Source: Emydura subglobosa (Eukaryota > Chordata > Testudines > Chelidae). From it: DNA of 64,000 nt. A model generated the notes under the pieces. The model ran no database searches. It was not told the DNA's origin and saw nothing but the letters and a program-made list of their open reading frames with translations. Of the stretch, positions 1 through 12,347 are shown in pieces. The position numbers were made by a program, and so were the translations under genes. The stretch is taken from assembly GCA_007922225.1 (NCBI GenBank), contig ML679969.1, forward strand, positions 18,163,999 to 18,227,998. Reading direction: 5' to 3'. Each line of letters opens with the position of its first letter. The first letter of the stretch is position 1.

Positions 1-1037
1 CTAGATCTTCGGGTTCAACGGGTAGTGATCAACGGCTTGGTGTCTAGCTGGCAGCCAGTAACAAGCGGAGTGCCCCAGGGATCAGTGCTTGGGCCAATTT
101 TGTTCAACATCTTCATTCATGATCTGGAGGATGGGGTAGATTGCACCCTCAGCAAGTTCACAGATGACACTAAACTAGGGGGGGTGGTAGATACCCTGGC
201 AGGTAGGGATAGGATACAGAGTGACCTAGACAAATTGGAGGATTGGGCCAAAAGAAATGTGAGGAAGTTCAACAAGGTCAAATGCAGAGTCCTGCACTTA
301 GGAGGGAAGAATCCCATGCACTGCTACAGACTGGGGACTGACTGGCTATGCAGCAGTTCTGCAGAAAAGGACCTTGAGGATGAGAAGCTGGATATGAGTC
401 AACAGTGTGCCCTTATTGCCAAGAAGGCTAACAGCATATTGGGCTGCATTAGTAGGAGCATTGCCAGCAGAACGAGGGAAGTGATTATTCCCTTCTATTT
501 GGCATTGGTGAGGCCGCATTTAGAGTATTGTGTTCAGTTTTGGGCCCTCCACTACAAAAAGGATGTGGACAAACTGGAAAGAGTCCAGTGGAGGGCAACA
601 AAAATTATTAGGGGGCTGGGACACATAACTTATGAGGAGAGGCTAAGGGAACTGGCCTTGTTTAGTCTGCAAAAGAGAAGAATGAGGGGGGATTTGAGAG
701 CAGCCTTTAACTACCTGAAAGGGGTTCCAGGGAGGATGGAGCTAGGCTGTTCTCAGTGGTGGCAGATGACAGAACAAGGAGCAATGGTCTCAAGTTGCAG
801 TGGGGGAGGGCTAGGTTGGATATTAGGAAAAACTTTTTCCCTAGGAGGGTGGTGAAGCACTGGAGTGGGTTGCCAGGGAGATGGTGGAATCTCCATCCTT
901 ACAGGTTTTTAAAGCCCAGCTTTACAAAGCCCTGGCTGGGATGATTTAGCTGAGGTTAGTCCTGCTTTGAGCAGGGGGTTGGACTAGATGACCTCCTGAG
1001 GTTCCTTCCAACCCTAATCTTCTATGATTCTATGATT
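1..1037 (+). mobile_element. CR1 LINE, young, 5'-truncated 3' half
   Basis: The reading frame from 25 to about 855 encodes the C-terminal part of a CR1 reverse transcriptase. [11 protein letters not shown] starts the palm, and FTDDTKL is the catalytic YADD-type site in altered form. Later come the [14 protein letters not shown] and [10 protein letters not shown] blocks typical of the CR1 C-terminus. The 3' part is frameshifted near 750-860. It ends with the usual CR1 tail sequence and two ATTCTATG-type units near 1020-1037. The element is cut by the window edge, so its true 5' end is not visible. The well-preserved frame suggests recent activity of the family. Confidence 0.93.
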
Positions 1038-3700
1038 TATCTTTTCCTCCCAGAGATTCAGCCCAGTTAGTGTTGCACTGGTCAGGGAGATGCCCCAGCA
1101 GCAGTGATCCCAGCATTCCCCTGGCAGGAGTCTTTTGTGGCACCAAGAATGATTTAGCTTTAAAGGATCTCCAGGTCAGAATCATTACTGGGGCAGCTCC
1201 CTTGGAGGCTCTGGCCCTGGAGGCCTCTGCAGTTGCAATGCAAGCAGAGAGGATTTGGATCCTCAATTAGCATCCAATCCCAAGGGAACTCACTGGTCCT
1301 GCCAAGGATGAACAGTTACATGGAAGGTCATTTGTGGTAGTCATTCTTGTAGACAGAAATCAGTCTTAAGGCCCAGCACTGCTGAGTGCCAGCTAAAAGA
1401 AGGCTCATGGAAATACATTGCTGGAGACAGCCTGGCATTTTAGTATGTCCAACTAAGGGCTGCAGTGTCATTACATTTCACACATCACTCGGTACAGCAC
1501 ACGAGAGCAGCATTACAAAGCCCTTTACACTAAATCACAAATTTAAGAGGGAAACGAAGAGAAATACAAAGAACTGACACAAAGCCCAGAGATAATCCAC
1601 CTACTCTCCAGCTCTCTCTGTATTGTGGTGCTGAGGACTATTGTTGTACCAGGAAATCTCCTAGATTGAAGTGGTCAGTTTACTTATGTCTATTATTGCC
1701 CCAAGTGTTTGCTGCAATGTTAACAAACACAAACCAAAAGGGAACACATTATTTGAGGAACAGATATTGAAATCATACACGGATGGTATGCAAAGGTTAA
1801 GATAAAAATGTTATTAAAGCTAATGTTATAAAATAATCAAATACAGCATCTTTGAAGGAGTTTCTGTACATCTGGGAATAATGCATAGATTATCCAAAAG
1901 GTACAAGGTTTAGTTTGAAAATCATACAATACAAAGAGTGCATAATCTGCAATATCCCAGATTAAGGGTTATCAGTTTAGTGATACAGTTAAGATATCAA
2001 CATTTAAACATTCGGGTACATCACTCATATGAAAGAAAACGGAGGTCGGTTTAGTGAAAAGCAAATATAACAATGAGTGTTGATTGTCCCTCATCGTATG
2101 ATAAATTCAGGATAGTTAATCATTCAGCAAATATGATACATGCTGTCGAGGAAAGAATCACTCTGCTACATTTTAGAGTTGGATCGGGTGCAGCTTTAAT
2201 TGTGACACACACAATCAAATAACCATAGCTATGGGGAATACTATAGCCATAGGGAAAACCCAGGTGGCTATAGGGAAGTCAAGCAGCATGTCTGGATGCT
2301 GGGCAAATGTACTTCGCCTGGCTACCAGATACAAAAGACTTATATAGGGGTTGCTTAGGTTCATTTACATGTTGATCGTATAGTGGAATTTGATTAACGG
2401 TTTATACTTAATAGGAAAGACAATCACAGTGTACAGTGGGGCACACCAGATGCCTTCACAGGAACGCCCAACGAGTCACCTGATTGTACAATGTGGTTTT
2501 CCAGTACCCTGGCTAACACCCGAAGATGGGTGGTTACACACTACCTGTTCAAAATGCTAATTTGTAATGGAGTAAGTTTCTATGGGGCCAGTAAGACAAA
2601 AGGGGGCAGGTACCAATACTTATCGAAACAGGTGATGTCTGTTCACAGACTGCAAAAGGCTTAAAGGCTCATAACAGAGAATTTGCATTTGAGGTGTGGT
2701 TCAGAGACCTCTTGTGGGATTTTAGCATCTTTATCATAGTTTCAGTTGAGGCATTCTGTTAATGGTTTAGCCTGGGCCTTCTATTTCAGTTTCAGGCTAC
2801 AACTTCAGGCCAGGCCTTCTATGACCAGTTTCAGGCCAGGCATTCAATTAATCAATTCTAAGCTTAATTCTCTGACTCCACAATGCAAAGGTGAAGATAA
2901 TACTACATTACAAGCATTACAAGCCAACAGAACTGAGTGGTTCGTTGATTTTTTCAGTTCAGTGGCCAAAAATGAAAAACCTGAACCAAAATTGGTTTGT
3001 TTTGAACCAAAATTGAGGGATTCTTTCCCTTACCAAAGTGGAAAAAAAAATGTATTCAGGTCGAACCAAACATTTTGGATGTCAATTTGAAATGACACTT
3101 ACAAAAGAATTTGTTTGCATTTTCAAAACAAAACGTGAAAACCATTCCTTTGGAAAATGTCAAAATAAAACATTGCAACATTTCCAAAAATATTTTTTTC
3201 AGGGTTTGGGGGGGTTTTGGGCTTAAACAATTTGACCTGGATTGATGAGTAGTTTTGGTGCCCCACTAAAAAAGCATTTTTCAATAAATCTATTTGTCAA
3301 AAAAATTTCACCGAGCTCTATAATTGCAGCCCTGTATTTGGTGGCCATCACCATGGTATCTGGCCACCTTCAAAGACTTAGGTTGAGACATTCAAAATCT
3401 CAGGTCTAGAAACCAGACTTCATGCCTCCTGCAGCAGAACTAGTCGGCTTGGGAAGCAGGACTTAATCAGCTTAATCCGGCTGGGCAAAGAGGCATGTCT
3501 AAAAGCTGCTGGATTCCTTCTGGTTGTATTTCAGCAGGGAGTGGATCCAGAGGTCACTGCTCAGGAATCTCTGTCACCAGCCTTTATAGGGTTATAACAG
3601 CCTGGTTTGAAGACAGGGCTTTGTGTCTCCGCATCACCTTCCAATGGAGGGCCTCAAAGTGCTCTACAAACATTAACACAATCCCTCTGTGAGATGGGGA
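1038..3700. other. Non-coding, AT-rich, no gene recognised
   Basis: No exon with a convincing protein match is seen. Positions 1700-2700 are AT-rich and look repeat-derived: a TTATTAAAG-rich block near 1810, and a degenerate repeat of the phrase TTCAGGCCAGGC near 2790-2850. The class cannot be told by eye. A lost ERV LTR on the minus strand is possible but unsupported. Confidence 0.4.
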
Positions 3701-3734
3701 AGTAGCTTCCTCCTCCTTTTACAGAGGAGCAAAA

Positions 3735-3965
3735 GGTACAGAAAGGAATGGTGGCCTAGTAGTTAGGGCACCTGCCCAGCCCTTTGACAACCTGGATTCA
3801 ATTCCCTGCTCTGCTGCAGCCTCCATGTGGGACTTTGGGATAGTGTCTGAGTTCCCATCTGTGCAAGGGTAATACTAGCCCTGCCTCACAGAGAGGGGTG
3901 AGGATCTATATACACACTGAAGCGTCTGAGTGCTCAGATGCTCCAGTAATGGGGGCCCAGACAAG
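3735..3965 (+). repeat. MIR-like tRNA-derived SINE
   Basis: A tRNA-like head (GTGGCCTAGTAGTTAGGGCACC) is followed by a body with GGATTCAATTCCCTGCTCTG and a 3' part 'tgcctcacagagaggggtgagg'. This is the order seen in MIR elements, which are common as old copies in amniotes. Divergent and probably inactive. Confidence 0.65.
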
Positions 3966-4096
3966 TACCTAAGATAGAAGTGATAAGCCCAAAGTTACAC
4001 TGTGAGTCAGTGCCAGTGCTGGGAACAGAACCCAGGCATCCGGGCTGGTGTCTGTGCAGCACACTGAGAACACACACAACGATTCTTTCTTGGCAG

Positions 4097-4333
4097 ATGG
4101 TATTCCAAAGCAAGATCGGAACGAATACGACTCCCTTCCCACAGCCACTGCAACGGAGAGGATACTGGCATTTAAGGATTCCCTCCTAGCAAAGTGGGAG
4201 CTGCCCAAGGACCGACACATCCAGGAGGAGGAGTTTTTGTGCCTGGGGCGATATGGACAGATTTCCCGGGCCACCCTCATCCAAACAAGTTCTTTGGGGC
4301 CTTCACTGTCTGTGGTTTTAAAGAAACTACCAG
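4097..4333 (+). CDS. STYK1-like pseudokinase, exon with glycine-loop and beta-3 lysine
   Basis: First recognisable exon of a STYK1/NOK-family protein. It is preceded by a TTCTTTCTTGGCAG acceptor and ends at CCAG|GTGAGC. It begins with two bases of a split codon and ends with one base of the next, which joins the next exon in frame. It codes for about 78 residues: a juxtamembrane stretch, then the kinase N-lobe with FLCLGRYGQIS (a weak glycine loop) and VVLKKLP (beta-3 strand with the ATP-site lysine). The upstream exons that should carry the N-terminus and single transmembrane helix were not found before 4097. STYK1 is a single-pass membrane protein; this location is inferred for the present one. 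Confidence 0.88.
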
Positions 4334-5891
4334 GTGAGCAAGGTGGGGAGAGGGAGCTGTCTCTCACTGCCAGGTGTGTGCTGGTTGGTGTGTTATGGAC
4401 TGAAGGAGATGCGTAGAGGGGGAGATGGCTCTAAGAGGGAAGATGCAGGCATTAACTGGAATTGTGCCTTAGCCATCTGAGTGAATGTGACAGCTGCCAG
4501 CTTGGCCAGTGCAACAGGGTTTGAACCAGGCACTGCCAGAGCAAAACACATGAGCAACAACAGCTTGTGCTAAGCCTCTTGGGGGCTGTAACACACTCGT
4601 GTCCTCTGTGGCCCAGGCACCATGGATGGCATGTACCACGTACTCACCAGTGGGTTAGACCCCACTTATTAAATAGGAACACGTGACCAGAGCAACCTAA
4701 GCAGCTTTTAGAAATTCCTCCCTCAGTGTCTCTAGCTCCACACTAGTGACTGGGCCAGGATCCTTTGGTGACACCCGACAGCAACAGCTCTCCAGTCTGA
4801 TGGTGCAGGGGAAGGTCTCAGCTAGTGCAGCTCCTTTTGAGTACGTGAAGGAAACAGAGACTTTCAGGGCAAAACGTTATTAAACAGAGGCCTACAAAAA
4901 TGCACGTGCACAAGTGCTGCCATGTGCACCAGTGCAACTATTCCAATTTGCACACGCGTGACCCCCCTTTAAGCCAGTGAAGGTCTTTGTCTCTCTCTAA
5001 TGGCTAGACATGTTAAATGTTTGAGTCCCACATCCCCAAGATACCCATATCGACTCCTTTGGGTCAAACAGTAGACATACTTTTAGACGCAGAGGTCCCT
5101 AGTTCAGTCGCTGCAGATGACTGAGCTGGAGGCAGGAGGCACAATGAGTGATTGTGCGTATAGTAAGGGGACATTTTTGTCCACCAGCCTGGCCATCTAC
5201 AGTTTGAAAATTTGCCTCTCCAGTTTGTTGTGGGATAAGCTCTGTTACTATTTAACTGTAAGCAGGGTGCAAGGTGAGGAGCGATGGTAGAGTGGTTAAG
5301 GTATTCAACCACAATCGGAAAGGGCATGGGCCCAAATCTTGGTTGATCTCATACTGAAAGCTTGCTTCCAGCTGCAGAATAGGTATCTGATCTGTGGGAT
5401 CAAGGCAGCCAAAGGCGGCTGACTATTTCACATCCTTACGTACCATTGGCTATAAACCTGATGTGCCTTAACCACAGCATCCCGATGAGCCGTTGGTTGG
5501 GAGAACGTTGATTGTCAACAGCAATAGATTTGCTTTGGTGCATTCTTTCCATAGCCTGGCCATTGTGTTCCTCCTGTTCTAGTGCTGGGCCACAGCCAAT
5601 ACACATTGTCCAAATAGACCAGATCGCCCTGATATGTCTTGAATAGGGGAATCAAAATCATGGATCTAAACAGGGCATGTTCTAGACCAAGGCTCATGGA
5701 GAAAACTTGGATCTGAACCCAGATCTGGGCTGCAAATCCAGCTCATATCTAGTCCCTGTTGATCCACATTTTACTCCTCCTCATGGGTTATTCCCCTTTC
5801 TTGTAAGTGTTTAGGCCATCTGCTCTTCTGGGGTTCCTCCTCTTAGTGCCCACGCTTGGTATTAACGTAGCTTCTTGTCCTTTCCCATCAG

Positions 5892-6073
5892 TGGCCACCA
5901 GTCCTCAGGAAATGAAGGATTTTATAGAAATGATGAAGTTTCACATCAAGATCTGTAATCATGCCAGCCTGGTGAAGGTCCTGTGGTGCCAGAGCCAAGC
6001 TCTGCCCCTCTGTCTCATCCTGGAGGCCATGAGCCTAGGAAATTTACTGTGCTTCCTGTGGCAAACCCGTCAG
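5892..6073 (+). CDS. STYK1-like pseudokinase, alpha-C helix and hinge exon
   Basis: Sixty codons plus the split valine codon, bounded by CATCAG|TGG and CGTCAG|GTGAGA, ending in phase 0. The text SPQEMKDFIEMMKFH matches the alpha-C region of the family. LPLCLILEAMSLGNLLCFLW is the hinge and start of the C-lobe; human STYK1 has the same 'G-(D/N)-LL-FLW' wording. Reading frame and splice phases agree with both neighbours. Confidence 0.88.
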
Positions 6074-6299
6074 GTGAGAGGAGCCATTTGCTTTTGAAGA
6101 GGACAAGCTGTGGTGGGGGAATACCAGGCAAAGCACCACTCCCACTCCAGCTTCCAGTTCTCTCTGCATCGCAGCCTTGTTAGGGTTAATGTAATTTGCC
6201 CAGCAGAAGTGGGGAAATGTTTGACTTCAGCACAAGCAGTGTTGAGATAAAATCAGGAGAGCTGGCAAGTCTCGTGATATTTGAATTTTGTCTTAAAGC

Positions 6300-6620
6300 C
6301 CCAATTTGATAGAGTTCAAGTCCAGTAGGGACCATTAGATCATCTAGTCTGATCTCCTGAATAGCGCAGGCCATTACTTTTCACCCACTTACCCTTGGGT
6401 TGAGCCCGAAGACTTTAGTTAGACTAAAGAATTTCAGTCCTATAAACTAAACTTGTGAGGCAGAGAAGAGGAGCTGAGCTGCCACAATTACTTGACATAA
6501 TTGCTTGATAGGTGAGATTTGCCCAGATGATTCCAGCAGGGGCCCATGCTGCAGAGGATGGAGAAAACCCCCAAGTTCCCAGCCAATCTGACCTGGGGGA
6601 AAAATTCCTGGAGTTCCATG
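6300..6620 (-). mobile_element. Old CR1 3' end fragment
   Basis: Plus-strand wording AGTAGGGACCATTAGATCAT and CTAGTCTGATCTCCTGAATA is the reverse complement of a CR1 3' end. It ends near a 17-18 bp T run at about 6636-6653. Boundaries are approximate. Confidence 0.55.
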
Positions 6621-8176
6621 AGAACCTCAGCTTTCTTTTTTTTTTTTTTTTTAAAGTGAGTTTTTAGCCCTTCTGGTTGCAGAGAAAAATTTGAAAATGT
6701 GACTTGAGTGTGACCTCCATGCTCTGACACCAGAAGGGGAAGGAGAAACAAATTTTTTTTTTTTAATCTTATGAGTTTTGAACACTTGAGGTTTGCAACA
6801 TTGCAGATGCAAATGTAGCATTTCATCTCTTATTTAAACTCCAGCTGCACTCTGAGAACAGCCTGTAAATCTGACAATGTGAGGTCTCATTTACTGTCTT
6901 TGCTTCTCAATGGAACTTGCTCATTTTACAGTGTAAGTCAGGACTTGTTCCAGCTGCCAGCACCACAAATTCCGATTGAGATTTAAAATCTCATTTTTGC
7001 TGTCTGCATTCTTATTCTATCCTATCACCAGTTTCTGGATGCCTTGTGCTTTCTGCCTCTGCATTATCACCAGCAAGAAAGCATCTGTCAGGGTTTAGCA
7101 TCAGGTCAAATAGAATCCAGGTCTCTTTCAAATAACTGCAGGGTGAAAGTGAAACTTAATTTTGTGTCAGTAAAGTGAGCAGATATCACTGAAATTCTAC
7201 AGAAAATAAGATATGTTTTTTACCATAGTTACATCTATAAATGCACTTTACAAAAGATAGCAATTCATGTTAAACATACTCAAGATTACATTTGGCTATT
7301 ACTAAATACTATAATGACTGGTGCCCTAGCTATGCCTAAAATACTATAGATATTGGGAATTCTTTAGGAATAATCAAATCTTTCCTACCACAAAGCAGAG
7401 AGTAGGAACTAGAGGACTTACCAGAGTTCCCGACTGCCTTCCAACCCAAATGGCTCTATTTTGTACTGCTGCATATAGAGGAGAATCTTGAGCAGAGCAA
7501 AGAAATCACTATTAATAACCAACTAGGAACTGTAACCAGAGGAACTATTTTATTTTGCCTAATAAATTGGTTAACCAATAAATTGTGCCATGAGGGGAAA
7601 GACTGAGACAAACTCTGGTGTGATGCTTCCCAGGCTGATGAACTAGACTCCTGGTTTACAGGGAGAAGGGGCGAAATAGAATTCAGATGCGCCCCAAAAA
7701 TTTGGGGGAGAGGGTGGGGTTAAAACTGAAATCAAATGGAAACATCAGCTGGAAATGAAGCAAACCTTTGTTGCGAAAAAATGTCACTTTCAGTGGGAAA
7801 AGCTTTGGCTGACAGTTTTTGACCAGCTTTACGTCTGGTGAGTAGCTGAGCTCAAAACATGCACGCTAGGGACACTCTGGTGCTGAAATGTGCTTGGGTC
7901 ACAGACAATCAGCTTTAGATGCTAGTGGATATTTGCAGGAAAACCTCTTCCACTTCCCGCTCAGCTCTAGTTCTGAGTTCACTGCATGTCTGTTCTGGAG
8001 CAGGAGATGATGCTGATCCTGAGTCTTCTCAGTCTCGTCTGCACTTTCAATTGGGTAGCCTAGATTAGAATGTCATTATTGCAGTCCCAAGTGGAAGTCG
8101 TAGTAGACCATGTCAGTATTTGTGCGGAGGCAGAAGCTGCCTGTATGAATTATCTCTTATTCTTTTGACTTGGCAG

Positions 8177-8260
8177 GGGGACTTATCCATTAAGGAGCAT
8201 ATTTATGACCTGACAGAGAAGAGAGTGTTTGCCATGGCTATCCAAATCGCACACGGACTG
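8177..8260 (+). CDS. STYK1-like pseudokinase, alpha-D/alpha-E exon
   Basis: Twenty-eight codons between GACTTGGCAG and GTAGGT, in phase 0 at both ends. It encodes HIYDLTEKRVFAMAIQIAHG. The YDLTEK(R/Q)V phrase is a STYK1-family hallmark and supports the family call independently of the catalytic exon. Confidence 0.87.
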
Positions 8261-8790
8261 GTAGGTGTTATGTATGTAGGTGAGGGGAACGGGTCAAATG
8301 CACTGATTTGTTTATCGTAAGGTCAAGTCATTAATCTTTGAAGAAGAAAGCACGGCTCCTTCCAATGGTGATAGCAGACCTGGAGGACAATCAATGGGCA
8401 AAACCCAGCCAGGGCTGTTGGCTTATTTAGCTGATTTTACAGGCTGTTCCTGAGCTCAGTCCCCAGCTGAGAGTGCACATAGATATTCCTGGGAATAGAG
8501 AAAATCTTTTGGAGCATTATGGCCCCTTCCCCTCAAGGCTAATGTAGGATTCAGCTAAGTAATGCTGCCAGAACGGGGACTGGAGTTTACACAAACAGAT
8601 GCCCCTTGGATGGCAGGCCAACGCTCACCCTTTCAGCTATTCTAGATCCTAGGCAGGTATCCCCATTTGGGAGAGTGCAGTTGCAGTGGCTAAAGCTTTG
8701 GCTGCTGAGCCCATGGGTGGCTGGCCACTTGCTACTCATGCAGTCCCAGAGTCTCCTTTGCAAACGTCAATGTGGCTCTTCTGATTTCAG

Positions 8791-9008
8791 GAATACCTGA
8801 CAGCAAGCCAGAAGCTGATCCACGGCGACGTAGCAGCTCGAAATGTCCTGCTCCACCAGGATATGACAGTTCGGCTCTGTGGCCTGGGGCTGGCGGGAGA
8901 GGTCTATCGCAGAGGCGTGCTGCCATCTAGGAAGGCAGCTGAGGTGCCCGTAAAGTGGCTGTCTCCAGAAAGGCTCCTGAAACGCCCCGTCACAGCCAAG
9001 AGCGATGT
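8791..9008 (+). CDS. STYK1-like pseudokinase, catalytic-loop and activation-segment exon
   Basis: This exon carries the diagnostic kinase motifs. The catalytic loop is HGDVAARNVLL, with Gly where active tyrosine kinases have Arg (HRD). The magnesium site is LCGLGLAGEVY, with Cys-Gly-Leu-Gly where active kinases have DFG. The activation segment ends in VPVKWLSPERLL (SPE for APE). Both changes also occur in STYK1. Lack of the DFG aspartate predicts absent or very weak phosphotransfer and a scaffold or adaptor role. Acceptor CTGATTTCAG, donor GAT GT|GTGAGT. Confidence 0.92.
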
Positions 9009-10114
9009 GTGAGTTATTAATGCGGACTAGAGCACAACCTAAAGCAAGACGTTCTTCAGAGATAATTGGGGAGTAGCATGGGGCGGCCTGTGGATGGGAA
9101 TGATGCCAACTCTTAGGAAAAACCTAGGCACTAACAGCTTAGATATTTGGGCTAGATGAAAACCATACAGAAGAGTTCCTGAAGTGTTGCCATCCTACAG
9201 TCCTTTGTTCTGTGAGCCACGTTAGAAACAGTGCTCGCTGCGGAACACAAACTTTGGTGTAGCATCTAGTGAGGTCTCACAAACTCCTTCCTACTGCCGC
9301 AGTGCTCGTCCTTCTTCTTGGCAATGATTTGAACCTGTAGTTGCACATCCTCACCGCACAGGTGCCCACTCCTCTTTGGTCCCATGGGGTCTCTGTCTCT
9401 GGTGCACCCTACTAGACTCTCCCTGAGCCCTGTAATGGCATTTCTGAGCCTTCATCTTCTCCCGCCTCCTCCCCTGGGTGTTCTGTGGCTCGGTCCTCCA
9501 GCCAAATCACGGGAAAGTCAAAACCTCTTCCAGAGAAACACAAACAACGATTCTGAATGAAAGTCCAAACAAAGAGGCCCTTCCACCCCCCTCGGGCTCC
9601 ACTGTAAGTGCCTTTGTTGGCCCTGCACCTGGAGAGTTCTTCTCCATTGTTTCCCGCCTGTTAAACCCTATCCCAGGGCTTCTCTCTGACAGAGACCGGT
9701 CTTCTCTGCAGTATCCCCCCAGGTGAGCTCGCTTAGTCCACTTAGAAGGCCACACTCCACCTCCTCTGGCCAGGAGACAATTAGTTAATCATTCCTGCTC
9801 AGGTGCAGAGCATGACTAATGAGTCCTTTCCCTTGCCTTGCCAGTGATGAGGGCAGGCCCCATCACAGAACCTCCGACAATGACTTGCCACGGAAGTGTA
9901 CTTGAAATGCACAAAGTGTGCTGTGGTGGAGATTCCTGCATGGGGTGTATGAGATACTGTTACCCTCCTGACCGCCACTTCTAGCTGCCTCAGCCCTTTG
10001 CTGTACTTGATATTCCACCTCCCTTTCAGATTAGAAACCTACAGATGCCCCTTGCTCTTCTTCATGCAGTTTGACAATAGCCAGAAGGCCGCAACTCTGC
10101 ACTTACTGATGTAT

Positions 10115-10410
10115 GCAGCTTATAGACTTTAATATCAGAAGGGACCATTATGATCATCTTGTCTGACCTTCTGCACAACACGGACCACAGAACATCACCC
10201 CCCACTCCTGTAATAGACCCCTAACCTATGACTGAGTTACTGAAGTCCTCAAATCATGGTTTAAAGACTCAAGGTACAGAGAATCCACCAGCGAATCCAC
10301 CAGCAAGTTACCCATGCCCCATGCTGCAGAGGAAGGTGAAAAGCCCCCAGTGCCTCTGCCAATCTGCCCTGAGGGAAAATTCCTTCCCGATCCCAAACAT
10401 AGCGACATTC
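10115..10410 (-). mobile_element. Old CR1 3' end fragment
   Basis: Reading the minus strand recovers CR1 3' wording: on the plus strand it reads CAGAAGGGACCATTATGATC followed by TCTGACCTTCTGCACA. It is 5'-truncated and diverged. Similar pieces lie at about 6300-6620, 36728-37150 and 53402-53803. Confidence 0.65.
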
Positions 10411-10949
10411 AGTCTTTCTCCCTTTTGCACCTTCTCCCTTCAGCATTGGTTATTGATTATGGTGACATCTTAGGAACTTTCACTCATTTCTTACAGCTGA
10501 GCTCACAATTAGAGTAAATTTGTAAGCCCAATTATCACAGCTCCACTAACAAGGCTCTCGGCTTCTCCCAGCCCAGTCCCATTTCAAATCCTTACGCTCA
10601 CTTCTCTGGTCTGCCTTCTACTGAATCACCTTTTCCTGGAGCCTGGGTAGCTCGCCACATGGCCTTACAAGCAAGTGAAAGTGGGACATCACAGCCCAGG
10701 CAAAGCTGAAGCAGACATGGTCTCAAGCCTCTATTTTTGTCTTTAAATTAGCTGCAGACAGAGCAACATTGACAATTGATCATCAGTTCAAAGTGACCTA
10801 ATTCTCGGCTGCAGTCTTGATTGGACACATGGGTGTCACGTGTCATCCAATCCCTAACTGGCTGAGCGTAACTCTGAGTCAGCTGTCCAGTGGCAGTGCT
10901 CACAATGCGGATTCTGAATTCAGAGCTTCCACAAATTAGTGCTATACAA

Positions 10950-12012
10950 TGTCAGTGAAGGACCTGTTAGATTAAGAACTGGCTAACTGATAGATCCCAA
11001 AAGGTAGCTGTCCATGGGAAATAGTTATAAATGGGACGGTCTTTCGAGTGGAGTTCTGCAAGGATAAGTTCTCGGTCTGGCGCTATTTAGTATTTTCATC
11101 AATGGTCTGGCTGGAAGAAAATATAAAATTTGTGAATGACAATCTTTTTATCAGCAAAGATCAATGGAGGGGTAAAGAATGGGGACAGGGCAGTCATATA
11201 GAGTGATCTGGATTGCTTGGTAAGTTGGGCCCATTCAGACAAAATACATTTTAATACAGCCAAATGCAAAATTCTACATCTAGGACCAAGGAATGCAGGC
11301 CAGACCAACAGAATGGGGGACTGTAGTGACTTTGAAAGGATTTAAGGGTCAGAATGGACAAACAATTAAACATGAGTTCCCCCTGCAACACTGTGGCAAA
11401 AAGGGCTAATGGGATCCTTGGATGTATAAACAAGGGGAATGAGAGAGAGCAGGGAGGTGATTTTACCTCTCTCTATACAGGGCATTGGGGAGACGCCATT
11501 AGAACACCGTGTCCAGCTCTGGATAGCGGGAACATTGGAAAGGGCACAGAGAAGAGCCACAGAAATGATTCCAGGAATGGTGCAAATTCCGTACAGTGAG
11601 AGACTTCAGGGCTTCTCAACCAGGTCAAGAGGTGCTTTGCTTGCACAGTGTAAGTGCCTTCTTGGGGAGAAACACCAGGTACAGAAAAGCTTTTTGGTCT
11701 AGCAGGGACAGGCAGAACAAAAGTCAATGGCTGGAAGTTAGAGCCAGACAAACTCACAAGAGCAATAAGGCATAGACATGTAACAATGAGGCTGATGAAC
11801 CATTGGAACGAACCACCCCGGGAAGCGGCGGGTTCTGCTGCTCTTGATGTTTTCAAATCAAGACTGGACAACTTGCCCGAAGATCTGCTTTTGTAAAACA
11901 TGGTACTGAGTTCAATACCGGGCAGTTATTGTATCTGGCCTATTGAACAGGGGGTCAGACTGGATTATCAAATGGTCCCTTCTGGCTTAAAAATCTAAGA
12001 ATGAATCTATGA
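10950..12012 (+). mobile_element. Decayed CR1 LINE, reverse-transcriptase 3' part
   Basis: Broken frames carry CR1 wording: a GTCCATGGGAAATAG...GGAGTTCTGCAAGGAT segment equals the SGVLQG palm block, then HLGPRNAGQT-like text. The C-terminal 'GLINKGNE' and 'ERAQRRATEMI' blocks follow. The 3' end reads GGTCAGACTGGATTATCAAA...GAATCTATGA. Several frameshifts and stops mark it as an old copy. Confidence 0.8.
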
Positions 12013-12066
12013 AAATGTTCTGCCAAATTTGCTTTAAATTCCCTGTTTCTGCCAGAAAGACTCATC

Positions 12067-12347
12067 CTCTAGAGCAGGGGTCCCCAAACTGTGGGGCATG
12101 CCCCCCTCAGGGGGCACAAAGGAACATTTGGGGGGCGCAACAGGGCCAGAGCCAGCCCCCACAGGGGCCAGGAGGGGGCGCCACCCAGCCCTGCTTCCAG
12201 CTCTGCTTCAGCCCTGTCCCCGGCCCCAGGCCTGGTTCCAGTCATGGCCCAGCTCCCAACCACAGCTCCCAGGGGCACATGGACAGATGGCATTAGGAAT
12301 AATGGGGCAAGCATGACTTTAAACGTTTGGGGACCACTGCTCTAGAC
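12067..12347. mobile_element. Non-autonomous hAT (Charlie-like) MITE with target duplication
   Basis: The 265-bp element at 12075-12339 has terminal inverted repeats CAGGGGTCCCCAAAC and GTTTGGGGACCACTG. It is flanked by 8-bp direct repeats CTCTAGAG (12067-12074) and CTCTAGAC (12340-12347), a 7/8 match. The nTCTAGAn target is the known preference of Charlie-type hATs. It has no coding capacity; the overlapping open frames in its GC-rich body are chance. Confidence 0.88.

Noticed and set aside
4000..4096. Upstream extension of the kinase frame back to 4048
   Set aside because: A strong acceptor stands at 4096, and the residues before it are not family-like.
5270..5460. tRNA-like stretch (TGGTAGAGTGGTTAAGG)
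   Set aside because: The A-box-like part is good, but no B box or cloverleaf can be drawn; more likely an old tRNA-derived SINE than a tRNA gene.
12091..12345. Several overlapping open frames on both strands, 70-95 codons
   Set aside because: They lie within the GC-rich body of the hAT MITE, and proline/alanine runs are the only feature.
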